Assembly (NCBI GenBank): GCA_016928525.1
Contig: JAFGKO010000221.1
Coordinates: 1-20,271 of the forward strand
Direction: 5' to 3'
Origin: Anaerolineales bacterium
Lineage (GTDB): Bacteria; Chloroflexota; Anaerolineae; Anaerolineales; Villigracilaceae
Length of the DNA: 20,271 bases
Shown here: positions 1-7,967 of the stretch, piece by piece
Position numbering within the stretch: the stretch's first letter is position 1
Layout of the letters: the number at the start of each line of letters is the position of its first letter
Made by a program: the position numbers and the translations under genes
The notes under the pieces: model-generated
What the model was told of the DNA's origin: nothing
What the model saw: the letters and a program-made list of their open reading frames with translations, nothing else
Database searches by the model: none

Positions 1-629
1 ACTGCGATGAAGGGGGAAAGATGGTAAGAATCGTTAGAAAGACCTTCCAGCAGGTCGAGTTCATCTTTTGCGCTGGTGGCGTCCAGGTAAATGGCAGTCA
101 GGGTGGTGGGTGGGATGCGCTTGATCCAGGCGTAGTTGACCATGTGCAGCCCCTTCCAGACGATTTCGATGCCGCCGCCGAATTCCCCGAAGGACGAGCC
201 GTTGCCAACAATGCGGCCGATCTCGCCATTGGGACCTCGCCCGCAGCAGTTGACGCCTGATCCAGCCGTGACATTGACGCCGATCCCGTGCGTGGTGCCC
301 GCCAGCAGACCATTGACACCGTCGTTGACCACGTCCACGGGGCAGGGCAAACCCAGCCTGGCGATGGCTTCGAGATGCGGTTCCCGGTCTGACGGGAAGT
401 CGTAGCCCGCCACGCCGAAGCCTCCACCAGCAATCTGGGCAGCGGTCACGTTTGCCATCTGGCTGGCTGCCTCGAAGGATTGCTGCAAGACATTTGCCAA
501 CCCATCGTATCCGACGACCTGGTGGTTGCCACTCCCAGCTTTTCCGAAGCCGATGCAGCAACCAGTTTCATCCGCAATCAAGGCGTGGGTTTTGGATGAA
601 CCAACGTCGATGCCGAGAAAATATTTCAT
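1..629 (-). CDS. BadF/BadG-type N-acetylglucosamine kinase-like protein (C-terminus beyond the window)
   Basis: The minus-strand frame is open from an ATG at 629 to the window edge, giving 209 codons of the N-terminal part. It is an ASKHA-fold kinase. Visible motifs are the phosphate-1 loop GIDVGSSKT (residues 6-14), VNDGVNGLLAG (101-111, with the probable catalytic Asp103) and the phosphate-2 region TAGSGVNCCGR (121-131). This layout fits the BadF/BadG/BcrA/BcrD group that includes eukaryotic-type GlcNAc kinases and bacterial glucosamine kinases. The expected reaction is ATP-dependent 6-phosphorylation of an amino sugar in the cytoplasm. Its ATG lies 6 nt after the stop of the upstream transporter gene, so it is the distal member of the operon. 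The neighbouring ChbG-type deacetylase and GH4 glycosidase support an amino-sugar substrate, but specificity cannot be read from half a protein. The related benzoyl-CoA-reductase activators are unlikely in this context. Confidence 0.85.
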   Translation of the reverse strand, partial: MKYFLGIDVGSSKTHALIADETGCCIGFGKAGSGNHQVVGYDGLANVLQQSFEAASQMANVTAAQIAGGGFGVAGYDFPSDREPHLEAIARLGLPCPVDVVNDGVNGLLAGTTHGIGVNVTAGSGVNCCGRGPNGEIGRIVGNGSSFGEFGGGIEIVWKGLHMVNYAWIKRIPPTTLTAIYLDATSAKDELDLLEGLSNDSYHLSPFIA

Positions 630-635
630 ATCAGG

Positions 636-1994
636 CTACCCCTCGCCTCTGGCTTCCTTCTTTGCTTCTAATGTTTCACGGATATCCGCCAGTTTTTTGC
701 TGTGTAAGGGATATAGCCAGAGTAGGAAGATCGCCAGCAGGAAGCCGATAGTGGTGGGAACGGTCAGGAAGATGCGAAAGCCCAGATCAACGGTAGCAGG
801 CTGAACGTCAAGAAGCGTATCGTAGCCAAAGGCGGGCATGACCAGGCCAAACACGCTCGAGACCAGCAGTCCACTTAAGGTGATGAGAAATCCACTCATC
901 CCGAAATACATCCCCGCCCGTTGATGGCCGGTCTTGACTTCGTCCTCATCTACCACTTCGGTCATAATCACATCGCCAATCAGCACCAATCCACCTAGAC
1001 CGACGCCAAGCACGACGGCGGCGGCGTAGGTGAAGGCCAGACTGGGTGAAAAACCCATCGGTACGATGCCAAGGATCATAACGGCGTTGGCGAACATGAG
1101 CGTGCGGCGGCTGTCAAGTTTGTTGGCGACCCAATTGCGCCAGGGATAGAGCGTGAGCATGGCCACCAGGAAGGCGATGCCGAGGATAACGGTGGCGAGA
1201 CCTTCGTCGACTTTCAAGCTGTATTTCAGGTAGAACAGTATGCCCGTCTGGAGCGTGCCCGTGGCAAAGAATCGCATGGCCTGGGCGCCAGCCGCAGTGA
1301 GATAACTCCGATTGAGGAAGGTGGCTTTGAGCGCTGCCCCGAAGGGAAAGCTGGTATCAGTTTTCAAATCTTTCCGCTCAAACAGAAACGGGTAGCCCAC
1401 GTAAATGGCGATGACTGAAATGACCGAGAGCAAAATCGCCATGCCTGACCAGCCCAGCATGCTCGAAAGTAAGGGTGGCAAGGCAGCACCTAAAACTAAC
1501 GCGATCGTCTGGAAGATGTTCATCTTGGCGGCTACATCCGTCCGCTCACGATAGGTATCAAACATTTCGGGTAGCAAGCCGTAATAGCCTGTGGCGATGG
1601 CGGTGTACAACCCTTCCCAGATGACGATCATCGTGCCGAAATAAACCAGCAGGGCTACAGGATTATCCTTGCCGTCGAAGGGGGCGGTGAAAATGAGCGA
1701 AAAAGCGACCGCATACGGCAGCCCGCCGAAGAGCACATATGGGATGCGTCGTCCCCAGCGGGAGCGGGTGCGATCGGAGAGATACCCTAGCGCGGGATTG
1801 TTGAGCGCATTGTAGATGGTGTAAAAGAACCAGAACGTAGAGTACCAGGTCACGGGCAGGTTCTTCACGTCCACAATGTAGAAGGCGATCACGCCCGCAA
1901 TCGCTTCGGCAATCGTCGCCACACCCAGGCTGACGAGCGAGTACATGATTCGGGTTTTGGTGCTGGTGGCAAACTCAGATGTAATGGCGGCCAT
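636..1994 (-). CDS. GPH-family MFS sugar transporter with both cation-site aspartates replaced
   Basis: A 452-residue protein with about 12 hydrophobic segments. The GPH/MelB-family signature DRTRSRWGRRIPY lies at residues 74-86, in the loop after helix 2. Family members move glycosides, pentosides or hexuronides with Na+ or H+. In MelB the helix-2 pattern WDAINDP carries the two cation-binding aspartates. Here the aligned pattern is YNALNNP (61-67), so both are Asn (N62, N66), while the second GPH protein of this operon keeps both. The start follows an AAAGGA ribosome site, and the gene is 32 nt from the upstream deacetylase. Membership of the family is clear; substrate is inferred from context only (a disaccharide or amino sugar). 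The Asn pair suggests transport that is not cation-coupled or is coupled differently. Confidence 0.88.
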   Translation of the reverse strand: MAAITSEFATSTKTRIMYSLVSLGVATIAEAIAGVIAFYIVDVKNLPVTWYSTFWFFYTIYNALNNPALGYLSDRTRSRWGRRIPYVLFGGLPYAVAFSLIFTAPFDGKDNPVALLVYFGTMIVIWEGLYTAIATGYYGLLPEMFDTYRERTDVAAKMNIFQTIALVLGAALPPLLSSMLGWSGMAILLSVISVIAIYVGYPFLFERKDLKTDTSFPFGAALKATFLNRSYLTAAGAQAMRFFATGTLQTGILFYLKYSLKVDEGLATVILGIAFLVAMLTLYPWRNWVANKLDSRRTLMFANAVMILGIVPMGFSPSLAFTYAAAVVLGVGLGGLVLIGDVIMTEVVDEDEVKTGHQRAGMYFGMSGFLITLSGLLVSSVFGLVMPAFGYDTLLDVQPATVDLGFRIFLTVPTTIGFLLAIFLLWLYPLHSKKLADIRETLEAKKEARGEG

Positions 1995-2026
1995 AGTTTT
2001 TCCTTTGGTGGATGGTGGGTAGCGCG

Positions 2027-2920
2027 TTATTGATTTCTCAGCGCATCTCGGATGGCGCGATAACCAATCAACTGAATGCCGGAGTCTTTGATGAAATTTT
2101 TCAGTTCATTGCTCATAAAGGCATTGTAATTTGCGACCCGCGCTTTCCAATCGGGGCAGATAGCACGTAATTCAGGCGTGTCAATGGACGGATGGAATAG
2201 AAAGTGCGTAATACCAACAGGCACTTCACTCAACAACTTTTTGGCAACGCCAATATGATCATCGTCGTGCTCCAATGGCATAGCGAAAAGCCCATCGAGC
2301 ATGGGTAGCCCTTGATTTTCAAGTTGATCCAGAATTGGTGTATACATCGCCAGTGCTTGCTCATCAATGCCCATCATATCGAATCCTTTCGCGCTGGCGC
2401 GCGGCAACATGTTGGGGATCAACCGACTCATCCCTGCTTGCAAATAGAGCTGCACAAATTTTGGATTGATGATCGTTCCCATATGCGAATCGATGTGTGT
2501 GACATCAACCCCAGCCGCGAGGGCGCGCTCGACCTGGAGATTCAGTTCTACTTTGACCGCTTCAACATTCGCAGACTCGACGGCAGCTTCTACATATTGA
2601 TGGAAAAATCCCTGCGCATCGATCAAGCCCGAGGCTGGATCTCGTGTCGAGACAGGTTCCCAGCGATAGGTATCCCATTCGGCGTTAAGCGTGGCGTGCA
2701 CCCCCAGGTCCATTTGGGGATTTTGACGCGCCATTTCCGCCGCGGCGAGAAACCATGGGCATGGAACCATTACCGTGCCAGATGTTATTGTGCCAAACTC
2801 CCATAGGTCTTTGTAAGCCTGCACGGAGGCATGGCACATGCCAACGTCATCAACGTGGATGATAACCAGACGGTCGGTTTCGGAATAGCCTAGTTTTTTG
2901 AGAAGGCGATTTGGGGCCAT
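2027..2920 (-). CDS. ChbG/YdjC-family carbohydrate deacetylase
   Basis: 297 residues when started at the ATG at 2920, which follows an AAAGGA ribosome site. An in-frame upstream start at 2962 would add 14 residues encoded by a repeat-like spacer and is disfavoured. Family motifs are visible: HVDDVG (22-27) with the Asp pair D24/D25, LGVHATL (72-78) with H75, and THIDSHMG (141-148) giving H142, D144 and H146. These fit the metal-binding and catalytic residues of ChbG/HpnK-type enzymes, which remove N-acetyl groups from chitooligosaccharides or hopanoid-linked GlcNAc. No signal peptide is seen, so the substrate is cytoplasmic. In E. coli, ChbG acts before a GH4 enzyme (ChbF) on chitobiose phosphate. 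Here a GH4 gene is the next gene upstream, which supports the same partnership. Confidence 0.85.
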   Translation of the reverse strand: MAPNRLLKKLGYSETDRLVIIHVDDVGMCHASVQAYKDLWEFGTITSGTVMVPCPWFLAAAEMARQNPQMDLGVHATLNAEWDTYRWEPVSTRDPASGLIDAQGFFHQYVEAAVESANVEAVKVELNLQVERALAAGVDVTHIDSHMGTIINPKFVQLYLQAGMSRLIPNMLPRASAKGFDMMGIDEQALAMYTPILDQLENQGLPMLDGLFAMPLEHDDDHIGVAKKLLSEVPVGITHFLFHPSIDTPELRAICPDWKARVANYNAFMSNELKNFIKDSGIQLIGYRAIRDALRNQ

Positions 2921-3087
2921 TACTTTTCCTTTGTATGAATTCGTCCTGAGCGGAGCGACCATAGGGAGCGCAGTCGAAGGGCGCTTCGACTACAGAACTT
3001 CGCTGCGCTTCGTTCTTCCGCTCACCTGTGCCGCACCATACCATCCGTGCCGGATGGCACGGGCAGGTGCAGGCGCAGCGAGGAAGA
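2921..3087. repeat. Palindrome-rich spacer, repeat-like
   Basis: A 167-bp spacer between the GH4 and ChbG genes, the longest gap in the operon. It contains a perfect 8-bp hairpin (2972-2979 with 2984-2991, loop GGCG), two mutually exclusive 7-bp hairpins (3041-3047 with 3051-3057, and 3045-3051 with 3056-3062) and an enclosing CACCTG/CAGGTG pair (3023-3028 with 3064-3069). The motifs GTCCTGAGCGGAGCGAC and CAGTCGAAGGGCG resemble a dispersed palindromic sequence I associate with Chloroflexota and other environmental genomes. That resemblance is from memory and unverified. No T-run follows, so it is not a classical terminator; RNA processing or transcript stabilisation is possible. Confidence 0.6.
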
Positions 3088-4389
3088 TCATTTGAAAAAC
3101 TGCGGCAGCCACTGTTTATTTGTCTCCAGCATATCATCCAGCACTTCCTGTACCTTATCGGCGCTCGGCCCGAGCGGATGCGCCAAGAGCGCCTGATACG
3201 CGGCGTTCCTATCTCCGTATACGGCGGCCTGAACAGTGAGTATCTCATACATCTTGACCGAGGCAATCAGTCCAAAGCAGGCTAGGGGCAGCGGGTCCGC
3301 AGGAAGCGGGTGGATGCCAGACCTGTCCACTTTGGCCGGCATTTCCAACACCCAGTCCACGGGCCAATCTTTTACGGCTCCATTATTTCGTACGTTGACA
3401 GTATGGATTTGCCCGAGATCGTTGTAGTGCGAGTCGATTAGTTGGGTAGCCAGGGTCGAGTAATAAGCGCCACCCCGCTTCATCAAGTTATCAGGAGGCT
3501 CGGTCAGGGCGGAATCGGCATACTCCCGCAGTAAATCCTTCTCGATCTCCATAACTTCTTCGGCACGGGAAGGCGGCCATTTCTCTTGAGATTTGAGCTT
3601 TTTATCGGTGTAGTAGAAATATTGGAGATAGTAGTTGGGCATCATGCCGAGCGATTCGAGCGTGCGGATGTCCCATTCAGGTTCTTCTTCCTGTTTCGTC
3701 ATCTCGACGAAAGCGGGAAAGATTTGCGGCCACATCTCTTCGCCATCGACCGTGAAGCCATAGTGCCAAGTGAGATGGTTGAGACCGAGCGTTTTCAGCA
3801 CGGCGCGCTCGTCAGCAATATAACCTTGTGAAGGTTCGAAAACCTTCGCAAGGTTTTCGAGAATTTCCATTTTGGTGGTGATGCCCACGTTGCAAACCCC
3901 CACCGCTGGGATATCTGCCGCATGGCGGTTGAGCGCCTCGGTGACCAGCCCGGCCGGATTGGTGAAATTCGCCAGCAATGCGCCCGGGGCAACTTCACGG
4001 ATGTCTTTGGCGATATCCAGAATAACAGGGATGGTGCGTAATGCCTTGGCCATGCCGCCCACTCCCGTTGTCTCCTGCCCAATCAGGCCGTGACGTCTAC
4101 CCAGGTACTCGTCCCCACGACGGGCGGGCATCATCCCGATCCGAAATTGGGTGATGATATAGGATGCCTCCGCAATCGCCTCCCGCTGGTCCAGCGAAAG
4201 CACCACTTTGAATGGTTCGCCTTTAGCCTTGACCATACGCTGTGCAAATCCGCCGACGATGTCAAGGCGCTCTTTGTCGATGTCCATCAGCCATAGTTCT
4301 TTGAGCGGCAGGCGGTCGGTCCTGGCAAGAAAACCGTTGACCAGTTCTGGGGTGTAGGTCGAGCCGCCGCCGATGACTGTGATTTTCAT
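3088..4389 (-). CDS. GH4 NAD+- and metal-dependent glycosidase (6-phospho-beta-glucosidase/diacetylchitobiase type)
   Basis: 433 residues, the usual GH4 length. The N-terminus VIGGGSTYTPELV (5-17) is the NAD-binding Rossmann turn with the GH4 STYTPE signature. Further marks are NPAG (144-147), GVCNVGI (164-170) with the metal-ligand Cys166, and GLNHLTW (202-208) with the metal-ligand His205. GH4 enzymes cleave by transient NAD+-linked oxidation at C3 and need a divalent metal. The CN motif and STYTPE turn place it nearer to 6-phospho-beta-glucosidases and ChbF than to alpha-galactosidase MelA. It overlaps the upstream ceramidase-like gene by 4 nt (ATGA), so the two are translationally coupled. 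Because no PTS is present, either a kinase in the operon makes a phosphorylated substrate or this member acts on an unphosphorylated glycoside; the sequence alone does not decide this. Confidence 0.88.
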   Translation of the reverse strand: MKITVIGGGSTYTPELVNGFLARTDRLPLKELWLMDIDKERLDIVGGFAQRMVKAKGEPFKVVLSLDQREAIAEASYIITQFRIGMMPARRGDEYLGRRHGLIGQETTGVGGMAKALRTIPVILDIAKDIREVAPGALLANFTNPAGLVTEALNRHAADIPAVGVCNVGITTKMEILENLAKVFEPSQGYIADERAVLKTLGLNHLTWHYGFTVDGEEMWPQIFPAFVEMTKQEEEPEWDIRTLESLGMMPNYYLQYFYYTDKKLKSQEKWPPSRAEEVMEIEKDLLREYADSALTEPPDNLMKRGGAYYSTLATQLIDSHYNDLGQIHTVNVRNNGAVKDWPVDWVLEMPAKVDRSGIHPLPADPLPLACFGLIASVKMYEILTVQAAVYGDRNAAYQALLAHPLGPSADKVQEVLDDMLETNKQWLPQFFK

Positions 4390-5744
4390 TTTGACATCAT
4401 CTCCTTCTCCTTATTCCACAGGTCCTTCAGCACCTTACTCGTCGCTTCAAGCGCAATTTGCTCGCAGCCTGCCTGCAACCTGCCGGGGTACCGGTAGGCC
4501 AGCGGCGCTATATCCACTTCATAACCGCCCTCCTCGTGTGACTCCTCCGTGTGTAGGTAACTGATGCAGCCATCGCTCACACTGGCGAACAACGTATGAG
4601 CGGCGGGCGAGGCAGCCTTGACCTTCATCCCAATTTCGGTAAACGTTTCTGCCCCAAATGTAACCAGCGCTAAGTCACCGATGCGCACAGCGTTGATCCG
4701 CATTGGCACTGACCAGAACCCGTCCTTTGCTTCGATGACCGATTTCCACGGATAGCGCTGGTTGAGCAGGATGTCTGCAAATACGGCCATAAAACCCGGC
4801 ATCTTGGCAAGTGATAACAAGGGCTTACCATAATTTTTGGGCGGACGAGATGTTATGGCACGTGTCTCGGTAGGGAACCAGGCCTCGACACGCTCGATGT
4901 TGAGCGGCATCCCTCGCATCTCATCACCCCCCGAGCCTGCTGCCGCCAAAACGGCCTCTGCCACGCTCAGGCCTTGTTCTGTTACTTTCTCAAACGCGCG
5001 CGCGTCCTCCCAATACATATCGGGGTTGATGTTCGCCGCTGCTCCCTGGAGGAAGAGAGCCATTCCACCGAGCTCTTGTTCGACTTTGTCGCGCATCACG
5101 CCGATCCAATCGGCGGAGACCAGCAGGTTATCCGGCCCAAGCACCGTGCCGTGACAGGCGTAATTGACAATGGTCGCGATCCGCGTTCCCTCCTTATCCC
5201 CTTTGCGTCGACCTACGTCAGTCAAAACGCTGACCACCTGCACGGACTTATCCCGCGCGCCCTCGGTGTTGCGACCGATCTCCATGTGTCCATCGGGCAT
5301 TTTCTCGCGGCGGTTGATGCCCACATCTGCTTGGCTGTGCGAATATTCCAAACGCGCAGGCAAAAGATTCTCTTGCGCCTCTTTTACCGCTTCACCGATG
5401 CGATCCACTAGCAAGTTGATGTAATCCCGATTCTTACGCGGCGATTTTTCGTCCGCGTAAGCGATGGGGCCGGAATGGGTATGAGAACAGCACAACAGTA
5501 CCTCGGTCGGGGCGAGGCGAGCACGGACTCTGTCCACGATGAACTCGTTGATGGTCAGGATGTCCAGTGCGACGATAGCGATGCGCGTCGTCCCATCCGT
5601 GAGAACGAGAGCGGTGGCGGTCAGGTCGTCGTGAATACCGATATTGCCCTTCGAACGGTCGCCATAGCCGATGAGGAAGATGCCCTTTGGCGGGCTGATT
5701 ATTTGGCGGGCAATGCCAGCGAGAAGAGAGGGTTCGATGGTCAT
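4386..5744 (-). CDS. Neutral/alkaline ceramidase-fold hydrolase, cytoplasmic, atypical active site
   Basis: 452 residues matching the neutral/alkaline non-lysosomal ceramidase family. SHTHSGP (87-93) gives the first zinc-ligand region (H88/H90), NYACHGT (194-200) gives H198, and E366 or E370 with Y408 are candidates for the remaining ligands. In true ceramidases a GDxSPN segment holds the nucleophilic Ser. The aligned stretch here is AANINPD (236-242), with Asn in place of the Ser. There is no signal peptide, although characterised ceramidases are secreted or membrane proteins. It is therefore probably not a ceramidase but a cytoplasmic amide or ester hydrolase on a metabolite. It is coupled to the GH4 gene by a 4-nt overlap and lies 62 nt after the second GPH symporter gene. 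The start is supported by a GGGGAGAAAA ribosome site. Family assignment is firm; function is unknown. Confidence 0.8.
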   Translation of the reverse strand: MTIEPSLLAGIARQIISPPKGIFLIGYGDRSKGNIGIHDDLTATALVLTDGTTRIAIVALDILTINEFIVDRVRARLAPTEVLLCCSHTHSGPIAYADEKSPRKNRDYINLLVDRIGEAVKEAQENLLPARLEYSHSQADVGINRREKMPDGHMEIGRNTEGARDKSVQVVSVLTDVGRRKGDKEGTRIATIVNYACHGTVLGPDNLLVSADWIGVMRDKVEQELGGMALFLQGAAANINPDMYWEDARAFEKVTEQGLSVAEAVLAAAGSGGDEMRGMPLNIERVEAWFPTETRAITSRPPKNYGKPLLSLAKMPGFMAVFADILLNQRYPWKSVIEAKDGFWSVPMRINAVRIGDLALVTFGAETFTEIGMKVKAASPAAHTLFASVSDGCISYLHTEESHEEGGYEVDIAPLAYRYPGRLQAGCEQIALEATSKVLKDLWNKEKEMMSK

Positions 5745-5806
5745 GTTTTCTCCCCCCAGTTTACGTTTTGCGTTTCAAGGTATCCGCACATCGTAAAAGG
5801 TACCAT

Positions 5807-7129
5807 TCAATTCATCTCCAGGTTTTTCCTGGTCTCTTCCAGCGTGTCACCGATGCGATATTTTTGGAAGAGGAAGAGTCCAACAAAGACGAATACGGCC
5901 ATCACAGGGAACGCCAGCCGTACGCCAAGCGGATTTGCCTGGGTGTAGCCAAAATTCTCCAGCAGTAGGGGCAGGATCAGGGTTCCGACTGACGTGCCGA
6001 GACCGATGGCGAAGGAAAACGTTCCGTAGTAGATAGCCTCGCGGCGACGTTGTGTCAGCATTTCGTCGTAGTCAACCACATTGCCCATCATGGCATAGAT
6101 CAGGATCAGGTAACCGCCGAGGGCTGTCCCGATCAACGCCACGAAGATGTAGGCCTGTAGGGAGATGGTGGTCGAGTCCATTGCGCCGATGAGAAAGCCG
6201 AGCGCGAAGATGATGCCAAGCAGGAGCATGCTGGCATTGAGTAAGGCGCGCTGGCTGTGCTTGCGATTGAGCCATGTCCAGACCGGACCGGTGAGAGCGA
6301 TAAAGATGATCAGCACACCTTGGTAGATGCCCACGTCGCCTTCGGTCTGGCGCAGGACCAGTGTAACGAAATAGGGGAAGTTCGCCAGCACCATCTGGTA
6401 GGCGATGTGAACAGAGAGCGTGGAAAAAAACAGGATGAGGAACTGCTTGTTTTGGAAGGTGGCTTTGATACCTTCCATCGCAGCCATCGGCTCACCGAGC
6501 GGGCGGTCGGTTTCGCGCAGGCCGAGCAGGGTGACATAGATGGTGAAGACACCCACCCCACCCACGACCGCGCCCATTGCCACCGGCCCGATACTGCTGA
6601 AAAGGGGCGCGGCAACCAGCGACCCGACTAGCACGCCGACGATCCCGAAGAAACCCTTCCAGTAACTTAAACCGAGACGGGCGTGAGTCTCTGGCGCCAT
6701 TTCGGGCATGGAGGCGTCATAGGGAATGCCCACCAGGCTGTAACTGGTATGATAGATGAGAATGATGACTATGAAATAGATACCGTTAAGAAGATAATTG
6801 GTGAGACTCGGCGGAGTCCACAACAGGATAGCACCCAACAGGATGAAGGGCGAAGCAAAGATCAGGAAGGGGCGGCGGCGTCCCCAGCGCGAGCGCAGGG
6901 TATCAGAGTAATGCCCGATGAACGGGTCGATGGCAGCATCCCAGAAGGTGGCGATGAGCAGGAGGATGCCCATTGTTATTGCAGGCATGTAGGTGGGACG
7001 GCCCGAATCGGGTGGCGGGGCATAGAAGTACAACAGCCAGGTGCTGATGGTGATGGCGAGGATGTTCAGCCCTGCCGAGGCGCTGGAATAGAGAGCGACA
7101 CGCCAGAAGGGGAGTTTATTGTTGTCCAT
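5807..7129 (-). CDS. GPH-family sugar:cation symporter
   Basis: 440 residues, polytopic. The GPH signature SDTLRSRWGRRRPF spans residues 75-88. The preceding helix-2 motif FWDAAIDPFIG (62-72) retains both acidic positions (D64, D68) that bind Na+ or H+ in MelB. It should be a cation-coupled importer of a glycoside, pentoside or hexuronide. The gene begins 17 nt after the PIG-L deacetylase stop, with a ribosome site AAGGAGAAAA, and is followed by the ceramidase-like gene, so its substrate is probably the compound those hydrolases act on. Having two GPH proteins in one operon is unusual; the motif differences suggest that the two copies do different jobs. Confidence 0.88.
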   Translation of the reverse strand: MDNNKLPFWRVALYSSASAGLNILAITISTWLLYFYAPPPDSGRPTYMPAITMGILLLIATFWDAAIDPFIGHYSDTLRSRWGRRRPFLIFASPFILLGAILLWTPPSLTNYLLNGIYFIVIILIYHTSYSLVGIPYDASMPEMAPETHARLGLSYWKGFFGIVGVLVGSLVAAPLFSSIGPVAMGAVVGGVGVFTIYVTLLGLRETDRPLGEPMAAMEGIKATFQNKQFLILFFSTLSVHIAYQMVLANFPYFVTLVLRQTEGDVGIYQGVLIIFIALTGPVWTWLNRKHSQRALLNASMLLLGIIFALGFLIGAMDSTTISLQAYIFVALIGTALGGYLILIYAMMGNVVDYDEMLTQRRREAIYYGTFSFAIGLGTSVGTLILPLLLENFGYTQANPLGVRLAFPVMAVFVFVGLFLFQKYRIGDTLEETRKNLEMN

Positions 7130-7146
7130 TTTTTCTCCTTAGCCTT

Positions 7147-7893
7147 TCAGAATCCGCAATGCAGTGCTTTGGGGTGTAACACCTTGAGCGGTTCGCCACG
7201 TTCGAATTCCAGGCCTGCGGCCACCTGGCGAGATTTCATGTCCAATCCCATGACCAACATATCCATGTCATCGGGTTCGAATTGAGCCTGATAACAACGA
7301 ACGGCGGCGATTTTGTCATCCCAGGTCGAGGTGACGTCTGGGACAGTGTTTGGCTCACGGGTGTAGTAGAAGACGATGCCGTTGATGTCATGCCCCTCGT
7401 AGGCAGAATCAATTGCTGGGTCGGAAGAAGCGATTTTTGTCAGACCTGCGAACATGACCGCTTCAGTCGTCACCAACCCTGTCTGGATGTGGTCGCGATG
7501 CGCTTCGTAGGTTAACCAGGGATCAGGAGTGAAAACGAAGTCGGGTTTGATTTGGCGGACGTACTTGAGGACGTCACTGCGCACTTCAAAATAATCATAT
7601 TTCCCCGCATCAGGATACCCAAGCCAGTATTGCTCTTTGACACCGATGATTTCTCCAGCGGCGAACTGGTCCCGTTTGAGCGCTTCGGCGGCTGTTTCAG
7701 GCGAGAGTGAATTGTCCACCACCCCCATCAGGTCGTTGGTGACGGTGAGATAGAAAATTTCCGCGCCGTTTTGCTGGAGTTGTTTGAGAATCCCCGCAGC
7801 GGCGATGTCGTTGTCATCGTAATGGGGTTGGACGCACAAAACCCGCCTGGCGGAGAAGATATCGGGAGTGGGGAGGATGGTTTCGATGGTCAT
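7147..7893 (-). CDS. PIG-L/LmbE-family N-acetyl deacetylase
   Basis: 248 residues from the ATG at 7893, which has a GAAAGGAA ribosome site. A longer reading from 7950 would run through a terminator-like hairpin and is rejected. The family's first motif, normally PHPDD, appears as PHYDDND (23-29), keeping H24 and D27 but with Tyr at the usual Pro. The second motif HRDH (132-135) supplies the other zinc ligand. The family removes acetyl groups from GlcNAc-containing substrates such as GlcNAc-PI, mycothiol and bacillithiol precursors, and diacetylchitobiose. The neighbours (two GPH transporters, GH4, ChbG) point to a sugar-catabolic role rather than thiol synthesis. There is no signal peptide. 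It is the second predicted sugar deacetylase in the operon, unrelated in fold to ChbG. Confidence 0.85.
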   Translation of the reverse strand: MTIETILPTPDIFSARRVLCVQPHYDDNDIAAAGILKQLQQNGAEIFYLTVTNDLMGVVDNSLSPETAAEALKRDQFAAGEIIGVKEQYWLGYPDAGKYDYFEVRSDVLKYVRQIKPDFVFTPDPWLTYEAHRDHIQTGLVTTEAVMFAGLTKIASSDPAIDSAYEGHDINGIVFYYTREPNTVPDVTSTWDDKIAAVRCYQAQFEPDDMDMLVMGLDMKSRQVAAGLEFERGEPLKVLHPKALHCGF

Positions 7894-7929
7894 AAATTCC
7901 TTTCGATAAAGGCTAAAGGCGGAAGGAAA

Positions 7930-7954
7930 AAGGATGAATGGGGATTTCATCCTT
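7930..7954 (-). terminator. Intrinsic terminator or attenuator after the oxidoreductase gene
   Basis: A perfect 9-bp inverted repeat (7930-7938 with 7946-7954, 7-nt loop). Read on the minus strand the stem runs straight into TTTCC, with five T in a row counting the end of the stem. It lies between the Gfo/Idh stop (7968) and the PIG-L start (7893). It splits the operon into a promoter-proximal ABC half and a distal deacetylase/GPH half. It probably gives partial rather than complete termination, since no new promoter is obvious downstream. Confidence 0.6.
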
Positions 7955-7967
7955 CATAACTCATCTT

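Noticed and set aside
61..561. Minus-strand 166-codon frame
   Set aside because: It is a shadow frame of the kinase gene that runs off the left edge; the true frame carries all the kinase motifs.
2850..3266. 138-codon minus-strand frame across the GH4-ChbG spacer
   Set aside because: It overlaps the ends of both genes out of frame and is Arg/Pro-rich, as expected for a shadow of GC-rich DNA.
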